Origin: Kuschelorhynchus macadamiae
Lineage: Eukaryota > Arthropoda > Insecta > Coleoptera > Curculionidae
Reading direction: 5' to 3'
DNA length: 64,000 bases
Assembly: GCA_030620095.1 (NCBI GenBank)
Contig: JAUTXW010005188.1
Coordinates: 1,118,001 to 1,182,000 of the forward strand
The notes beneath the pieces are model-generated. The model had not been told where the DNA came from. It worked only from the letters and a program-made list of their open reading frames with translations, and did not search any database. Of this stretch, positions 49,628-62,639 are shown in pieces. How positions within the stretch are numbered: position 1 is the stretch's first letter; the number at the start of each line of letters is the position of its first letter. A program made the position numbers and the translations under genes.

Positions 49628-52600
49628 TTGCTGAATGAATGTGTTTTGAATTTAAATGGAATGAATTTTGTGCAAGTTAAGTATGGAATGAAAGATATGA
49701 TGTTTTTGTTTTATACTGGAGCTAGTACTAGTGTAATGTTTTTAGAAAATATTTCAAAAAATGAAATTATTGATACCTCAAAGAAGATCGCGCGCGCGCG
49801 CGCGCGCGCGCGCGCGCGCGCGCGCGCGCGCGCGCGCGCGCGCGCGCGCGCGCGCGCGCGCGCGCGCGCGCGCGCGCGCGCGCGCGCGCGCGCGCGCGCG
49901 CGCGCGCGCGCGCGCGCGCGCGCGCGCGCGCGCGCGCGCGCGCGCGCGTAAAATAATAGGTATAGGCGGATCAGTTTACTCAACTGGATCAGCAGTTATA
50001 AATTTTAAGCTAGATAATCATGAAATTGAACACGAGTTTCTTATATTAAATAAATTTAATTCAGATATACAGGTTGTTTTAGGCTCTGATTTTTTTAGCA
50101 AATATAACGCAAGCATAAATTATGAAACGTTTAAATTCTCACTATGGGTTAATAACAACAAAATATTAATATCTATGTTGTCAAAATTTGATAATTTTAT
50201 TTCAATACCAGCCAGAACTGAAATAATAAAATACTGCTCTACTGATAATAAGGGTGACTGTGTTATATTGCCAGAGGAAGTATGCGAAGGAGTATGCGTT
50301 GCAGGTATCATTGTCAAGTCCAAAAATGCGAGAGTGCCAGTGAGATTCATGAATGTTAATGATCGAGACATACAAATTAAAAACTTCAGACGTAAGTTAG
50401 AACCTATATCTCATTTCAACCTGTATAATTTTGGTAAAAATGATAAATTATCAGTAGAACGAGTGGATAGACTGTTAGATTTGATTGATACAAATTCGTT
50501 TAATAAAGAGTTAAAACTGTCTATTGAAAAAATATGTGCGAAGTACGCGGATGTCTTTCACTTAGAAGGAGATCCTCTTACCGTTACCAATTTATATAAA
50601 CAAAAATTGCATTTAAAAGAAAATGCAACACCTGTGTATGTAAAACCTTACAGGTTACCTTTTTCCCAAAAAGCGGAAATTCAAAAACAAGTTCATAAAA
50701 TGCTAGACGAAGGCATAATTGAGGAAGCAAGATGCGAATGGTCTTCGCCTCTTTTAATAGTACTTAAAAAACCTGATAAAACAGGGACAACACGTTGGCG
50801 TGCTGTCATAGACTACCGTCTTGTAAATCGAGTATTAAGGGATGAAAAAATGGTTCTGCCGTGTATTTCGGAGATATTAGACTCATTATCCGGTGCTTTA
50901 TACTTCTCACACCTCGATTTAACTCAAGGGTATTATCAATTAGAATTACATAAGGATAGTAGACCGTATACAGCTTTCAGTACTAACGAAGGACAGTTCC
51001 AAATGAAAAGATTACCTACGGGGTTAAAAGTAAGTCCTAGTGCGTTTTCTAGACTCATGACTGTTGCATTTTCAGGGTTAAATTATGAGTCATATTTCAT
51101 ATATTTAGACGACCTAATAATATTTGGCAATTCCTTACAAAATCACTATAAAAATTTAGTAAAAGTTTTACAGAGACTAAGAAAAGTAAATTTAAAATTA
51201 AATCCTTCAAAATGTGAATTTCTGAAAAAAGAAATATTGTATTTAGGGCATGTGATTTCTGAAAACGGAATATCCCCCGATCCGGAGAAATCTAAGGTAG
51301 TAGCTCAATATCCTATCCCAGAAAGTGCGGAAGAAGCAAAACGTTTTGTAGCTTTTGCGAATTACTATCGCAAAATTATAAAACATTTTGCAGAAATAGC
51401 TCAACCCCTTAATGAACTATCCAAGAAGGGAAACATTTTTGTTTGGGATGAGAACTGTCAAAGAGCGTTTAATAGTCTTAAAAATGCGCTGGTACACTCA
51501 ACCGTGTTACAATATCCCGATTTCTCGGAAAATAATACTTTTATTTTCAAAACTGATGCTAGTGAATATGCAATCGGATCAGTTTTATGCAATAATAATG
51601 ACAGGTCTGTCATTATTATTGCTTTTGCGTCTAGGGTTTTAAATAAAGCCGAAAAGAACTACTGCACGGTGGAAAGAGTTGTTGGCGATCGTGTGGAGTG
51701 TAAAACATTTCAGACCGTATTTATATGTTAAAAAATTTGAAATCTACACAGATCATCGACCTCTTGTATATCTTTTCGGAATGACGAACCCTTCCAGTAG
51801 ATTAACAAAATTTAGGTTAACTTTAGAAGAGTATGACTTTACAATAAATTACATAAAAGGTTCACAAAATGTGATTGCAGATGCTTTATCGCGCATAAAA
51901 ATTGATTCAAATGAGCTTAAAAGCATGAGTGCAGAGATGAGTATGAGTATGAATGTTATGACGAGAGCACAGACAAAACAACAAAAAATGTCAAAAAGAC
52001 GACAGAAAATGTCAAATTCTACCAATGAAAGTCTTGATCACCCTGGATTAGTAGAAATTTTGAAGTGTCCTGTTGATAGTGTAGAACTAAAAATTCTAGA
52101 AAATGATAAGTTTCAAAGTTATAAAAATAAAGGAAGCCATGGCATGAGTTTTATAAATTTGAATGATTTTATGTATGACGAGATATCTCAAATTATTTAT
52201 TTAAACCAAGGACACCGATCGACATTTGATTTAGGTACAAAGTTGAGGATCCTTGGAAATATTTGCAAAAAATTTAAAATACCAGAGTTATTTATTATTA
52301 AAAATGAGCATACTAAACAAATTATAGCAAATCTATTGAAATATAAAAATGATATAAAATCTATGGGTATAAAAATAAATATTGTCAAAGATGTAAAACG
52401 TGTCAAATGCAAGGAATTGAGGCAATTAATTTTAAACGATTTCCATAACTTGCCTACAGGTGGACACGCAGGTATAAACCGCATGTACAGTAATATAAAA
52501 AATTCTATTTGTGGTCTGGATTAAGGAGAGATGTTGAAGTTTTTGTCAAAAAATGTGATGAGTGCCAAAGGCATAAGTACAGTAAATACAATAAACAACC

Positions 52601-53440
52601 AATGACAATAACTTCCACAGCTACTTCAGCTTTCCAAAAAATTTTTTTAGACTTAGTTGGTCCAATAAAAACTGATATTCAGTCAAATTTTTATAATCTA
52701 ACAATTCAGTGTGAACTTACAAAATTCATTGAATGTTATCCATTACATAGCAAAGAAGCCTATGTTGTTGCAAAATCGTTTGTAGAAAATTTTGTGCTAC
52801 GATTCGGTATTCCACAGGAAACGGTTACAGATCAAGGCACGGAATTTTTGGCAAATATCTTTAAGGAATCATGTAAATTGTTCGGTATAAATATTTTAAA
52901 TTCAACTGCATATCATCACGAGACCCTTAGGGCCTTAGAAAATTCACATAAGCACTTAGGGGCATATTTACGAATTCAGGTGTCAAAACATACAGATAAT
53001 TGGAGTACGTTTCCATATTGGTGCTTTGCGTACAATAATACAGTACATACTGAAACCAAATATACTCCCTATGAGCTTGTATTTGAAAATTAAGTAATAT
53101 ACCTTCAAATATTCAAAATACTATAGACCAGTTGTACAATTTTGACGACTATCCTAGAGAACTAAAGTACAGGCTTCAGACCGCTTGTAACGACGCAAAA
53201 AATAATTTAGTTTTATCAAAAAACAAACGGAAAGAAAATTATGATAAGAATAGTAGTAACATAAATTATAAAGTAGGAGATAAAGTCTTAATATTAAACG
53301 AAAATAAGAGTAACAAGTTGGATCCAATATATAAAGGTCCTTATTTAGTTTTAAAAGATTTGAATTCAAATGTAGTATTAGATATAAATAATACGTATGT
53401 AGAAGTACATAAGAATAGAGTTAAGCTTCATTACAGTTAA
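49628..53440 (+). pseudogene. pol of the Gypsy element: protease, RT, RNase H, integrase
   Basis: The protease begins around 49700 with FLFYTGASTS, where the catalytic Asp of D-T-G is replaced by Tyr. It is then split by (CG)80 and resumes in another frame with KIIGIGG and VVLGSDFF. RT (about 50640-51130) shows KPYRLPFSQKAEIQ, WRAVIDYRLVNRV, SHLDLTQGYYQLEL and YFIYLDDLIIFG (catalytic YLDD). RNase H has FKTDASEYAIGSVL, then a frameshift at about 51675 before ELLAIVWSVKHFRPYLY and TDHRPL. Integrase has the HHCC finger (GGHAGINRMY, KKCDECQRHK) with a frameshift near 52510, then D,D,E (FLDLVGP, TDQGTEF, LENSHKHL). After a one-base loss near 53085 a C-terminal GPY-type module (YKGPYLVL) ends at TAA 53438. 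No chromodomain or env. Confidence 0.9.
49789..49948. repeat. Pure (CG)80 microsatellite inside the protease coding region
   Basis: 160 bp of uninterrupted CG dinucleotides. The halves of the protease on each side are in different frames, so the present tract length is out of register. In an AT-rich genome such a tract is exceptional. It could be true slippage expansion or an assembly artefact. Confidence 0.9.
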
Positions 53441-53484
53441 AAAAAAATATACATATATATTTCTATTTTTTTTCTCTCCCCCGT

Positions 53485-53490
53485 GGAAGG
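53485..53490 (+). promoter_or_regulatory. Polypurine tract candidate
   Basis: GGAAGG directly precedes the 3' LTR, where plus-strand DNA synthesis is normally primed. It is shorter than usual and preceded by a CCCCCGT stretch. Confidence 0.45.
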
Positions 53491-53763
53491 TGTACAGGAC
53501 ATAGTAATAGGGTCATAAGGAGATTGACTCCATAATTGTTATGCTGTTTTATTATTAAGCAATGTTTAACTATTACGAATATCCAGCACAGCTTTCGTTG
53601 GGAATTGTTTCATTAGTATTTAGGTTAATTAATTATTATACAATACTGCCGAGTAACACTTTACATTTCTTGTAAACTTAGTTTGGAATAAAGTAGTAGT
53701 TCACCAAGATATATCGTGTTGTTAATCATGGCTAATTTCGGGGTGACTCCCGAGTACATTACA
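53491..53763 (+). repeat. 3' LTR (273 bp)
   Basis: Same ends as the 5' LTR, with about six substitutions between the two copies (for example CACGGC versus CATGGC near the right end). AATAAA at 53687. Confidence 0.93.
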
Positions 53764-54054
53764 CGCTACTTTGGTAACCTTATTACCCTTTAGGGTCCAA
53801 TCTGTCCAGTTTGCTATCTTTCGACACCAACTTCCGGTTTAAACGGAAGTCATAAGTTTGATACTGTTCTACAGCAAGACCTTGCTTTGATAACATTAAT
53901 AAACTAAAAAAAAATAATTAGTAAAAACATTACAGAAGGAAAACTATTTTATTTTCTTCTATTTTTCCTACTACTTTTTTTTGAAATTTTCAATTTATGA
54001 ATTTTCTTAATTTTCTTAACCTTTAGTTAAAGGCAGATGTAAATACCGATATAT

Positions 54055-54283
54055 GCTGATACTAATTTTTCTTAAACATTCTATTAGGCTGCCACTTTAA
54101 ATTTGCATCAAAACTTTACCAGTCGATTCCTATATGAAGTTTGCTTTTTTCGCAACATTCGATGCCAATTCAATAAGTCCTTATATAGTTTTTTAGGCTT
54201 ATTTCCTCAGATCGCCATTTTATTCCTTCACATTGAATTTTTTTTTTCATTTTTTCATGCATAATTTCATTTCCTATGTGGGG
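54055..54283 (-). repeat. ATGGCGG-family fragment (-), hAT insertion site
   Basis: AAACTTTACCAGTCGATTCC and CGCCATTTTATTCC are reverse-complement monomer segments. The hAT element begins at 54284. Confidence 0.55.
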
Positions 54284-55271
54284 CAGTGGCGTAACAAGGC
54301 AACGTAGAACCCTGGCGCCAAATCGTAAAACCGGGCCATATAAATGAAAAAAATTTAGAAGATCTCATAAATCGCAAAACATATTGAAATCTTGTTTTAA
54401 CATTCAGAATAGCTCCAGAATATCGAATAGTTATCACAGAAAAATGAAATAAGGTTGTATATCAACCATAATATTTTCCGTATAAACTATTCTAAATAAA
54501 CTTAACAAACAAAGAAACAATTATACCAAACACCATTCTAACGTATAATAATAATTCTAATTACACCGGCTTACTATTAGATGCCTGACTGCTGTTACTT
54601 TTGTCTATAACTTGAAAAAAATTGTCTATTTTTACATGCTTTTTCAACTTTTCTTCGTTTTCCGCAGCTTTTCTTATTTAAGCTGCTCCCGATTGGTGCT
54701 TGTATTTCATTTTACACAACTACAACGCTGAATACTCTCAAAACAACATATAAAATCAGTATCAGCACAATTATACGCCTGTTCTAGCCTAGCACCCGAC
54801 ATAGAACATAGACAATTAGCACCTAAAGCCAGTACCGCATCTACAACTTTTGGGGCTCTAGCCTCGCTTGAGATTATCTGCCCTATCCCTTAAATCATTT
54901 CAGTTCAGTACTTATTTTGCATCTTCGCTCCTTATTGCCTGTAGAAATTTTGTTTGATTGATCTTTACCGAGGTAAAACGCTTTGCTGCGCTAGAAAATG
55001 AAAAAGGACAAGCAAAAATAAAAGGCTGTTTGCCTATTTGGTGCGCGTTAATGTCTATACATGCGGTGACATGGTTTTTGTCGTCTATCAATAAAAGTCG
55101 CGTGGTTTTGTAAATGTTATTTCCTTAATTAAATGTGCGCTTTTATAAATTGATAGTTTTTAGTACTATCGATAGTTCTAATATGAGTTTTTTCTGTAGA
55201 CTTTAACCAGGCCGCCGGGATACCAATGGCTCGGGCCCTGGCGCAACCGCACCATTGTAGTTACGCCACTG
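54284..55271 (-). mobile_element. hAT transposon, internally deleted, with 8-bp target duplication
   Basis: Termini CAGTGGCGTAAC (left) and GTTACGCCACTG (right) are perfect 12-bp inverted repeats. The flanking octamer ATGTGGGG occurs at 54276-54283 and again at 55272-55279, an exact 8-bp target site duplication, the signature of the hAT superfamily. At 988 bp it is too short for a full transposase. Confidence 0.92.
54560..54710 (-). pseudogene. hAT transposase N-terminus (ZMYM1-like type), broken
   Basis: From ATG at 54710 on the - strand: MKYKHQSGAA, an in-frame TAA (54678-54680), then IRKAAENEEKLKKHVKI and DNFFQVIDKSNSSQASN. The 'K-H-x-S-G-A-x-x-R-K' start followed by a lysine-rich helix and 'F-F' matches the N-terminus of hAT transposases of the kind annotated as zinc finger MYM-type protein 1-like in insects. 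Catalytic parts are deleted. Confidence 0.65.
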
Positions 55272-55299
55272 ATGTGGGGAAAGTTAAGGTAGAAAATAA

Positions 55300-55885
55300 T
55301 GAGCGACTATCAACCTATTACTTTCAAAAACTCTCAAAACCTATTCACGAGAGCATTGTAATATTACTATAGACAATTAGTTTTCATTGATACCTTTAAG
55401 AGAACAAATGTTTCAGCAACGTCAGTTCGTAATTCTTGGGACTTTACGAAAAAATAAAGCAGAGATATCTCCAAGATTTTTGTAAAAGAAAGGGGTAGAT
55501 ACATCCCTGTTTGTTTTGGATTTATATAAAACGTTTGTTTCATATACTCTAAGAGTTATTGGAAAGCCAAATCTACAATAACAAAAGGAGGAACAGATGA
55601 ATCTGAACAGAAATTCCATTTATATACAACCTCTCGCAAAACTAGAAGATGGCCTCTCCGAATCTTTTTAAATGGCCTAGGTGCTACTGGAATAAATGCT
55701 ATGATAGTGGTTTTTCAAATCCAATTTGACAATCCTCAGTGGATGGACGTTTCTAAAAATAATTGTAAAATATCTCTTAAAGGACTAGCCCAATTTGCAA
55801 ACATCGCTATGCCTCAAATAACTTCAAACCAAAGAAGGTTTGAACATAGAGCTCGACGGTGCTGTGACTGTGAAAATAGAAATTG
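55300..55885 (+). pseudogene. piggyBac-type transposase C-terminal relic
   Basis: The + strand shows YYFQKLSKPIHES at about 55316, then FVILGTLRKNKAEISP at about 55428 and TFVSYT. In the next segment come FHLYTTSRKTRRWPLRIF and LNGLGATGINAMIV (about 55615-55700), ending LKGLAQFANIAMPQI and a cysteine-containing tail to the stop at 55884. GTLR-x-NK-x-x-I-P and R-K-T-R-R-W-P-L-x-I-F are signature blocks of piggyBac transposases (DDE_Tnp_1_7). The last ~90 codons are open; upstream parts contain stops and shifts. It starts just after the right end of the hAT element. Confidence 0.75.
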
Positions 55886-56138
55886 AGCTCTACGGCTTTG
55901 AGTTTTGTTTGTAAATGTTGTCAACTTAAGTTTTTTTTTTTAATTTATATAACATTTATATAATAAAAAAAAATATACAAAATATGAGGTGTGTTATTCG
56001 TTTGTTAGTAATAAGATAAAAATAAAAAATTAATTTTTTTTTTCGTATAAAACTAATTGTAGCAGAAGTATTTTATCAGTTTGTTTTTAAATTGAGAAAT
56101 ATTTTTTTTCGAAATATTTAATTAACAGCACAAGTTAT

Positions 56139-56210
56139 GGTACTAACGGGAATCGAACCCGCACCTCTGGATTTCTAGCCCATTGCTCTAGCCAATTGCG
56201 CTACCGCGCC
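56139..56210 (-). tRNA. tRNA-like sequence (-), probably pseudo/SINE
   Basis: A 72-nt tRNA-like unit with TAGCGCAATTGG (A box), anticodon loop CTAGAAA and GGGTTCGATTCCC (B box). The anticodon would be AGA (Ser). The anticodon stem (ATGGG/TCCAG) is fairly good but the acceptor stem has mismatches, and the variable loop is short, unlike a true serine tRNA. Likely a pol III promoter of a retroposon or a decayed gene. Confidence 0.5.
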
Positions 56211-56290
56211 ATAAGGTTAGCATATTTTTCAGGATCAATAATGGTGGATTGGATCGAATATGTACAAGTTCCAACGAATTGCCTATCAGT

Positions 56291-56362
56291 GGTACGATAG
56301 CGCAATTGGTTAGAGCAATAAGCTAGAAATCCAGAGGTGCAGGTTCGATCCCCGCTCGTACT
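56291..56362 (+). tRNA. tRNA-like sequence (+), probably pseudo/SINE
   Basis: GGTACGA and TCGTACT form a full 7-bp acceptor stem. The A box TAGCGCAATTGG and B box GGTTCGATCCC are intact, and the T arm is good. The anticodon loop CTAGAAA (AGA) sits on a poorly paired stem (ATAAG/TCCAG). Acceptor pairing is better here than in the - copy, the anticodon stem worse, as expected for two diverging pseudo-copies. Confidence 0.5.
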
Positions 56363-56430
56363 ATAACTTTTGCAGTTGATTTAATATTTCTAAAAAAAAC
56401 TAATTGTAGTGTCACTTCATATCGTACTAA

Positions 56431-56520
56431 TAAATAATTTCCAAATAAATCGTAAAAACAAAACGAGACATACATTTAAAATAATTTCCCAATAAATCGT
56501 AAAAACAAAACGAGAAATGT
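56431..56520 (+). repeat. 46-bp tandem duplication
   Basis: AATCGTAAAAACAAAACGAG occurs twice (about 56447 and 56493) within a duplicated unit beginning AATAATTTCC. Confidence 0.75.
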
Positions 56521-56819
56521 CTTAACCTCACCGTGCAGTATGTCTAATAAAAAATAACAGTGCAAATCCAGGGTAATTTTAATTAAGCAATAGTGGAGCC
56601 ACTGGTGTTCAAATTTTAATATATGACTAAACTAAATAAAACGCATATACTCAAAACTTGATTTTTAAATTCTAGGCAATTAATTTTCAACATTATTCTA
56701 CTGCGTTCCTTAACACGTTTATTCATATATATTAGATGTTTACAGTATTTGCCAGATCAGATTACAACTGCAAAATTTGTTGTATGTATTTTAGTTGATT
56801 CATTTCAATTAAATTCAAT

Positions 56820-59288
<2,469 letters not shown>

Positions 59289-59359
<71 letters not shown>
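59289..59359. repeat. (TA)n microsatellite, ~71 bp
   Basis: Pure TA dinucleotides at the left edge of the repeat unit that recurs at 61.6-62.1 kb. Confidence 0.95.
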
Positions 59360-59362
<3 letters not shown>

Positions 59363-59670
59363 GTCACTACTAAATACCAATATGCGAATCTCAACAGAAT
59401 TTTTAAACATTATTAATCATAGGAAAAAAGAAAATTATTAACGAGCAAAGTTCCGGGTAAGGAAATTTACTGATTTTTTATTTAGTATAAAATTTAGTAA
59501 AAATTACACGGCTTATCTCAGAAATTACTGAAATTATTTTTACTTGGTTTTCACCAATAGACAGACTACTTCACAAGGAAGTTTCAGGTAGAAATTTTGG
59601 AAATATTTTGTGCAAGTTGGCCAAACTTATGATAATATTTGTTTACTGAAGCGGTTTTCATGTTGTGACT
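59360..59670 (+). repeat. Dispersed repeat, copy 1 (microsatellite-linked)
   Basis: Contains AGCAAAGTTCCGGGTAAGGA, TTTTCACCAATAGACAGACT and ATTTTGTGCAAGTTGGCCAA. Copy 2 lies at about 61795-62080. Both copies directly follow a TA array and both contain the AGTTCCGGGTAA-type tail of the ATGGCGG family. Confidence 0.7.
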
Positions 59671-59872
59671 TCTAAACAATGATTTTGGGTACTCGATTTA
59701 TCACGCAGTTCAGTGGTGCAGAAAAAGGTGATTTTGGTGTGCCCTGCGCAAGAGCCAAAATGGTCGACTAAAGACCAAAGACCCTGGTGGATAAAATAAA
59801 ACAAAACATAGACAATTTTAAAAGATTTTAAAATAATCAAGAACATGGCAAAAGCGAAAAAAAATTGCCCAA

Positions 59873-60120
59873 ATTTAGAAAGTCTATATGAAATGGTCTT
59901 TAACCATTGGCATTCCAAACAATAATAAAAAATATCGTTAGACACAAAAAAAATCTTATTTCGAAAGACCTATTTGAGAATTCCAAATCTAAAAAGTAAT
60001 TTTCTTAAGAGAAAACTGTTTTTAATACTTATATATTACTAGCAACTCGCCCCGGCTTCATAGGGGTCGAACTAAGTATCTACGTCCGGATGATCTGGCT
60101 GGCTTAGAGGTAAGTTTATC
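59873..60120 (+). repeat. Inverted repeat, left arm
   Basis: Matches the reverse complement of about 63735-64000, including TCTTATTTCGAAAGACCT, TATATTACTAGCAACTCGCC and GATCTGGCTGGCTTAGAGGT. The partner may run beyond the window. Confidence 0.75.
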
Positions 60121-60464
60121 TATCGTTTAACTTGCGTGCATGGGAATCGGTCCACTGTAAACTTTTGACTTTCACAATATTTTTTGTAGAAACTATTCAT
60201 TAGATAAAAAAAAGGAATATGCTGTTTAAAAGACAATTTAATATTCTTTAATGAGTTCAGATTTATCAAGTGTGCTTATGGTTTATATGCCTAGCAACCG
60301 AGAAACAAATGAAGCGTATTTATGCGGTGGTTATGACGAGAATAACAAACTTGTGACAGATTGAATTTTTGCCTTTGCAATTAAAATTTGCACAATATTC
60401 GTTTTTCTCAATTTGATTAGTTTTCAAGTGAGTTAGTTTAATACATACTACACCGTAAAAAGCC

Positions 60465-61391
60465 GCCCAAGTTACTGCTTTAATCGAAAATGGATTTAGC
60501 CAGCGAACTGTTGCTCGATAAATCGATATGACACGGGCAGCGGTTCGAAGAGTGTTCCAACGTTATGAGGAGACTGTATCCCTTCATAGGCGATCTGGAA
60601 CAGGTACAAAACGATCTACAACGGCTCATGATGATCGCTTTATTGTGTCAACAACCTTAAGAAATCATCCGTGAAGTACGAAGAGTGACTATTAGTCAGT
60701 AGATGGTAAGAAGAATACTGCAGGAAAGTAACTTGACTCCCAAAACTCCTGCGATTGGTCCAAAACCTATCCCAGCTCATCGTCTAGCCAGCCTGCGTTT
60801 TGTAAGAGTTCATCTAAATTGGACATTAGAACAATGGAGTTCTGTTCTGTTCTCAGATGAGACCAGAATATGCCTTTATGGTAGTGATCGAAGAAGAATA
60901 GTGTAGAATGCCGCATTGAGAGCGGAATGCTTACGGAGGTCATTTTTGCATGATCTGGGGTACAATTCCTATGGGAGCAAGAACCGACATTGCTTTTATA
61001 AGTAGGGGCGGCCGTGGTCAAGGGAGAGTAGGTTTAACTGGTGCTACATCCTTACTTTACATCGACTACATTGGAGATGAATTTATTTTTATGCATGACA
61101 ATGAAAAGCCGTACACCACAAGAATCGTGCAAGATTACAGAGGTTGGCTTTCGAGTTATGGAGTGGCCAGCATGCAATCGCGACCTAAATCCAATCGAGC
61201 ATTAACGGGATGAGTCAAAACAAAAAATTATAGCTAGACTTCATGTCCCAACCTCGATCTCACAGCTTATTGTTGCAGTAGAAGAAGAGTGGATAAACAT
61301 CCCACAAGAAACAATAGCAAACTTAATTAGATCTATGCCTAATCGTATGAGAAATGTTATTAGATCAAGAGGAGGTTATACCCATTATTAA
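60465..61391 (+). pseudogene. Tc1-like transposase relic
   Basis: Opens with the helix-turn-helix region ALIENGFSQRTVAR, a stop, then MTRAAVRRVFQRYEETVSLH and RRSGTGTKRSTTAHDDRF. After a stop and shift comes the open piece TISQ-(stop)-MVRRILQESNL. The first catalytic Asp lies in VLFSDETRICLYGSDRRR (about 60850) and the second in FIFMHDNEKPYTTRIVQDY (about 61090). The third block is degenerate. The C-terminus LIVAVEEEWINIPQETIANL runs to RGGYTHY and TAA 61389. This is the order of a Tc1-type transposase with a paired-like N-terminus, broken by several lesions. I did not find its own terminal repeats. Confidence 0.85.
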
Positions 61392-61606
61392 AAATAAATG
61401 TTCATTTAGATAATTGTCAATAACCATATTTCTTTAGTAATAAAAAAGGTAATTTTTTCATTTCAATTTTAATAAATTTAAACTCATACCAAAGCATATT
61501 AAATTGCCTTTCAAACAACATGTTTCTTTTTGTAATCTGATCAATAGTTTCTAAAAAAATATAGATTAAGTCAAAAGTTTAAAGTGGGCCGATTTCTATG
61601 CACGCG

Positions 61607-61796
<190 letters not shown>

Positions 61797-62085
61797 CCAA
61801 CAGAATTAATTATACTTATTAATCCTCGAAAAAAACAAAATTATTAAGAGCAAAGTTCCAGGTAAGAAAATTTATCGATTTTTTATTTAGTATAAATTAC
61901 AGTTCCTTCCCTCGCTCTCTCTGAATGATTTTCATTCGCTTTTCACCAATAGATAAATTAATTCACAAAGAAGTTTTAGGTAGATATTTTAGAAATATTT
62001 TGTGCAAATTGGCCAAGCTTATGATAATATTTATCAGTCAGAAAGTCGTGCCTCCTGAGAGGTTTCACGTTGTGAGCTACGTAAA
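61797..62085 (+). repeat. Dispersed repeat, copy 2 (microsatellite-linked)
   Basis: Same unit as 59360-59670. It contains GAGCAAAGTTCCAGGTAAGA, TTTTCACCAATAGATAAATT and TTTTGTGCAAATTGGCCAAG, and likewise sits just right of a TA array. Confidence 0.7.
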
Positions 62086-62639
62086 TCGACAAAGTTATAT
62101 GAAAATAATTTATGATGGAATTGTTCCTTTCAAAAAGTTCTAAAGAAAAATATACGCACTATATGTATATCATCAAGACACTTTTGATTTAGTCAGATTT
62201 TTTGAACGACGTCGACCAAAGTTATTTTAGTAACGTTGGTGATGTTTATAAAAAAGAATAAAATTCCTGGCAAGTTTTACTGATAATAATTGATTGTTAA
62301 AATTAATATATCTTTTAGCACCGCTTCCTGTTATTGAATCTTTTCATTATTCTAAATCTTATAAATTAAACTAAAAACTCTTTCCGGCGACGCATTGGTA
62401 TTAGGCAGACACAAACATTTAATAATTATACAAAATGCAAATGATTTAAATTATTGTCGTTAAAGTGGCAGTTTAACCAAGATATTTTCTGTAGTTTCAT
62501 TTCTACTGTTTCAAACTTTTTTTGGGGTAATGTAATTTGTAATAAGTGAATACTTATTAAATCTTTCTGTTTTATTTTTTTAACCCTTTTCAATTAAAAG
62601 ATCCATCCCTTTTTGAGTATTTTCTCATTTTGGAACGGT
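62086..62639. other. Non-coding DNA
   Basis: No coding region recognised; AT-rich sequence between the repeat unit and the hAT-like relic. Confidence 0.4.

Larger units (their letters stand above)
47437..53763 (+). mobile_element. Ty3/Gypsy LTR retrotransposon, full length, defective
   Basis: A 6.3-kb element with 273-bp LTRs, a primer binding site, a small leader ORF, gag, and pol in the order protease, reverse transcriptase, RNase H, integrase, which is the Ty3/Gypsy order. No envelope gene. The LTRs differ at about 6 of 273 positions by my count, suggesting a moderately recent insertion. CGC precedes the 5' LTR (47434-47436) and follows the 3' LTR (53764-53766), a candidate target duplication; CGCT is possible if the LTR starts one base later. 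The element lies in the same orientation as the putative PKC gene. Coding is broken by several frameshifts and by a (CG)80 tract. Confidence 0.93.
56050..56420. repeat. Inverted pair of tRNA-like arms between AAAACTAATTGTAG direct repeats
   Basis: Arms at about 56103-56215 and 56288-56396 are reverse complements (~80% by eye) and contain the two tRNA-like sequences below, about 75 bp apart. AAAACTAATTGTAG occurs in direct orientation on both sides (about 56047 and 56394), resembling a 14-bp target duplication. The whole could be a foldback retroposon or two SINEs inserted head to head. Confidence 0.6.

Noticed and set aside
49711..49983. - strand frame of alternating Ala/Arg
   Set aside because: Product of the (CG)80 tract read backwards, with no independent support.
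56139..56362. Two functional serine tRNA genes
   Set aside because: The AGA anticodon is present, but the long variable arm of tRNA-Ser is missing and stems have mismatches; better viewed as tRNA-derived repeats.
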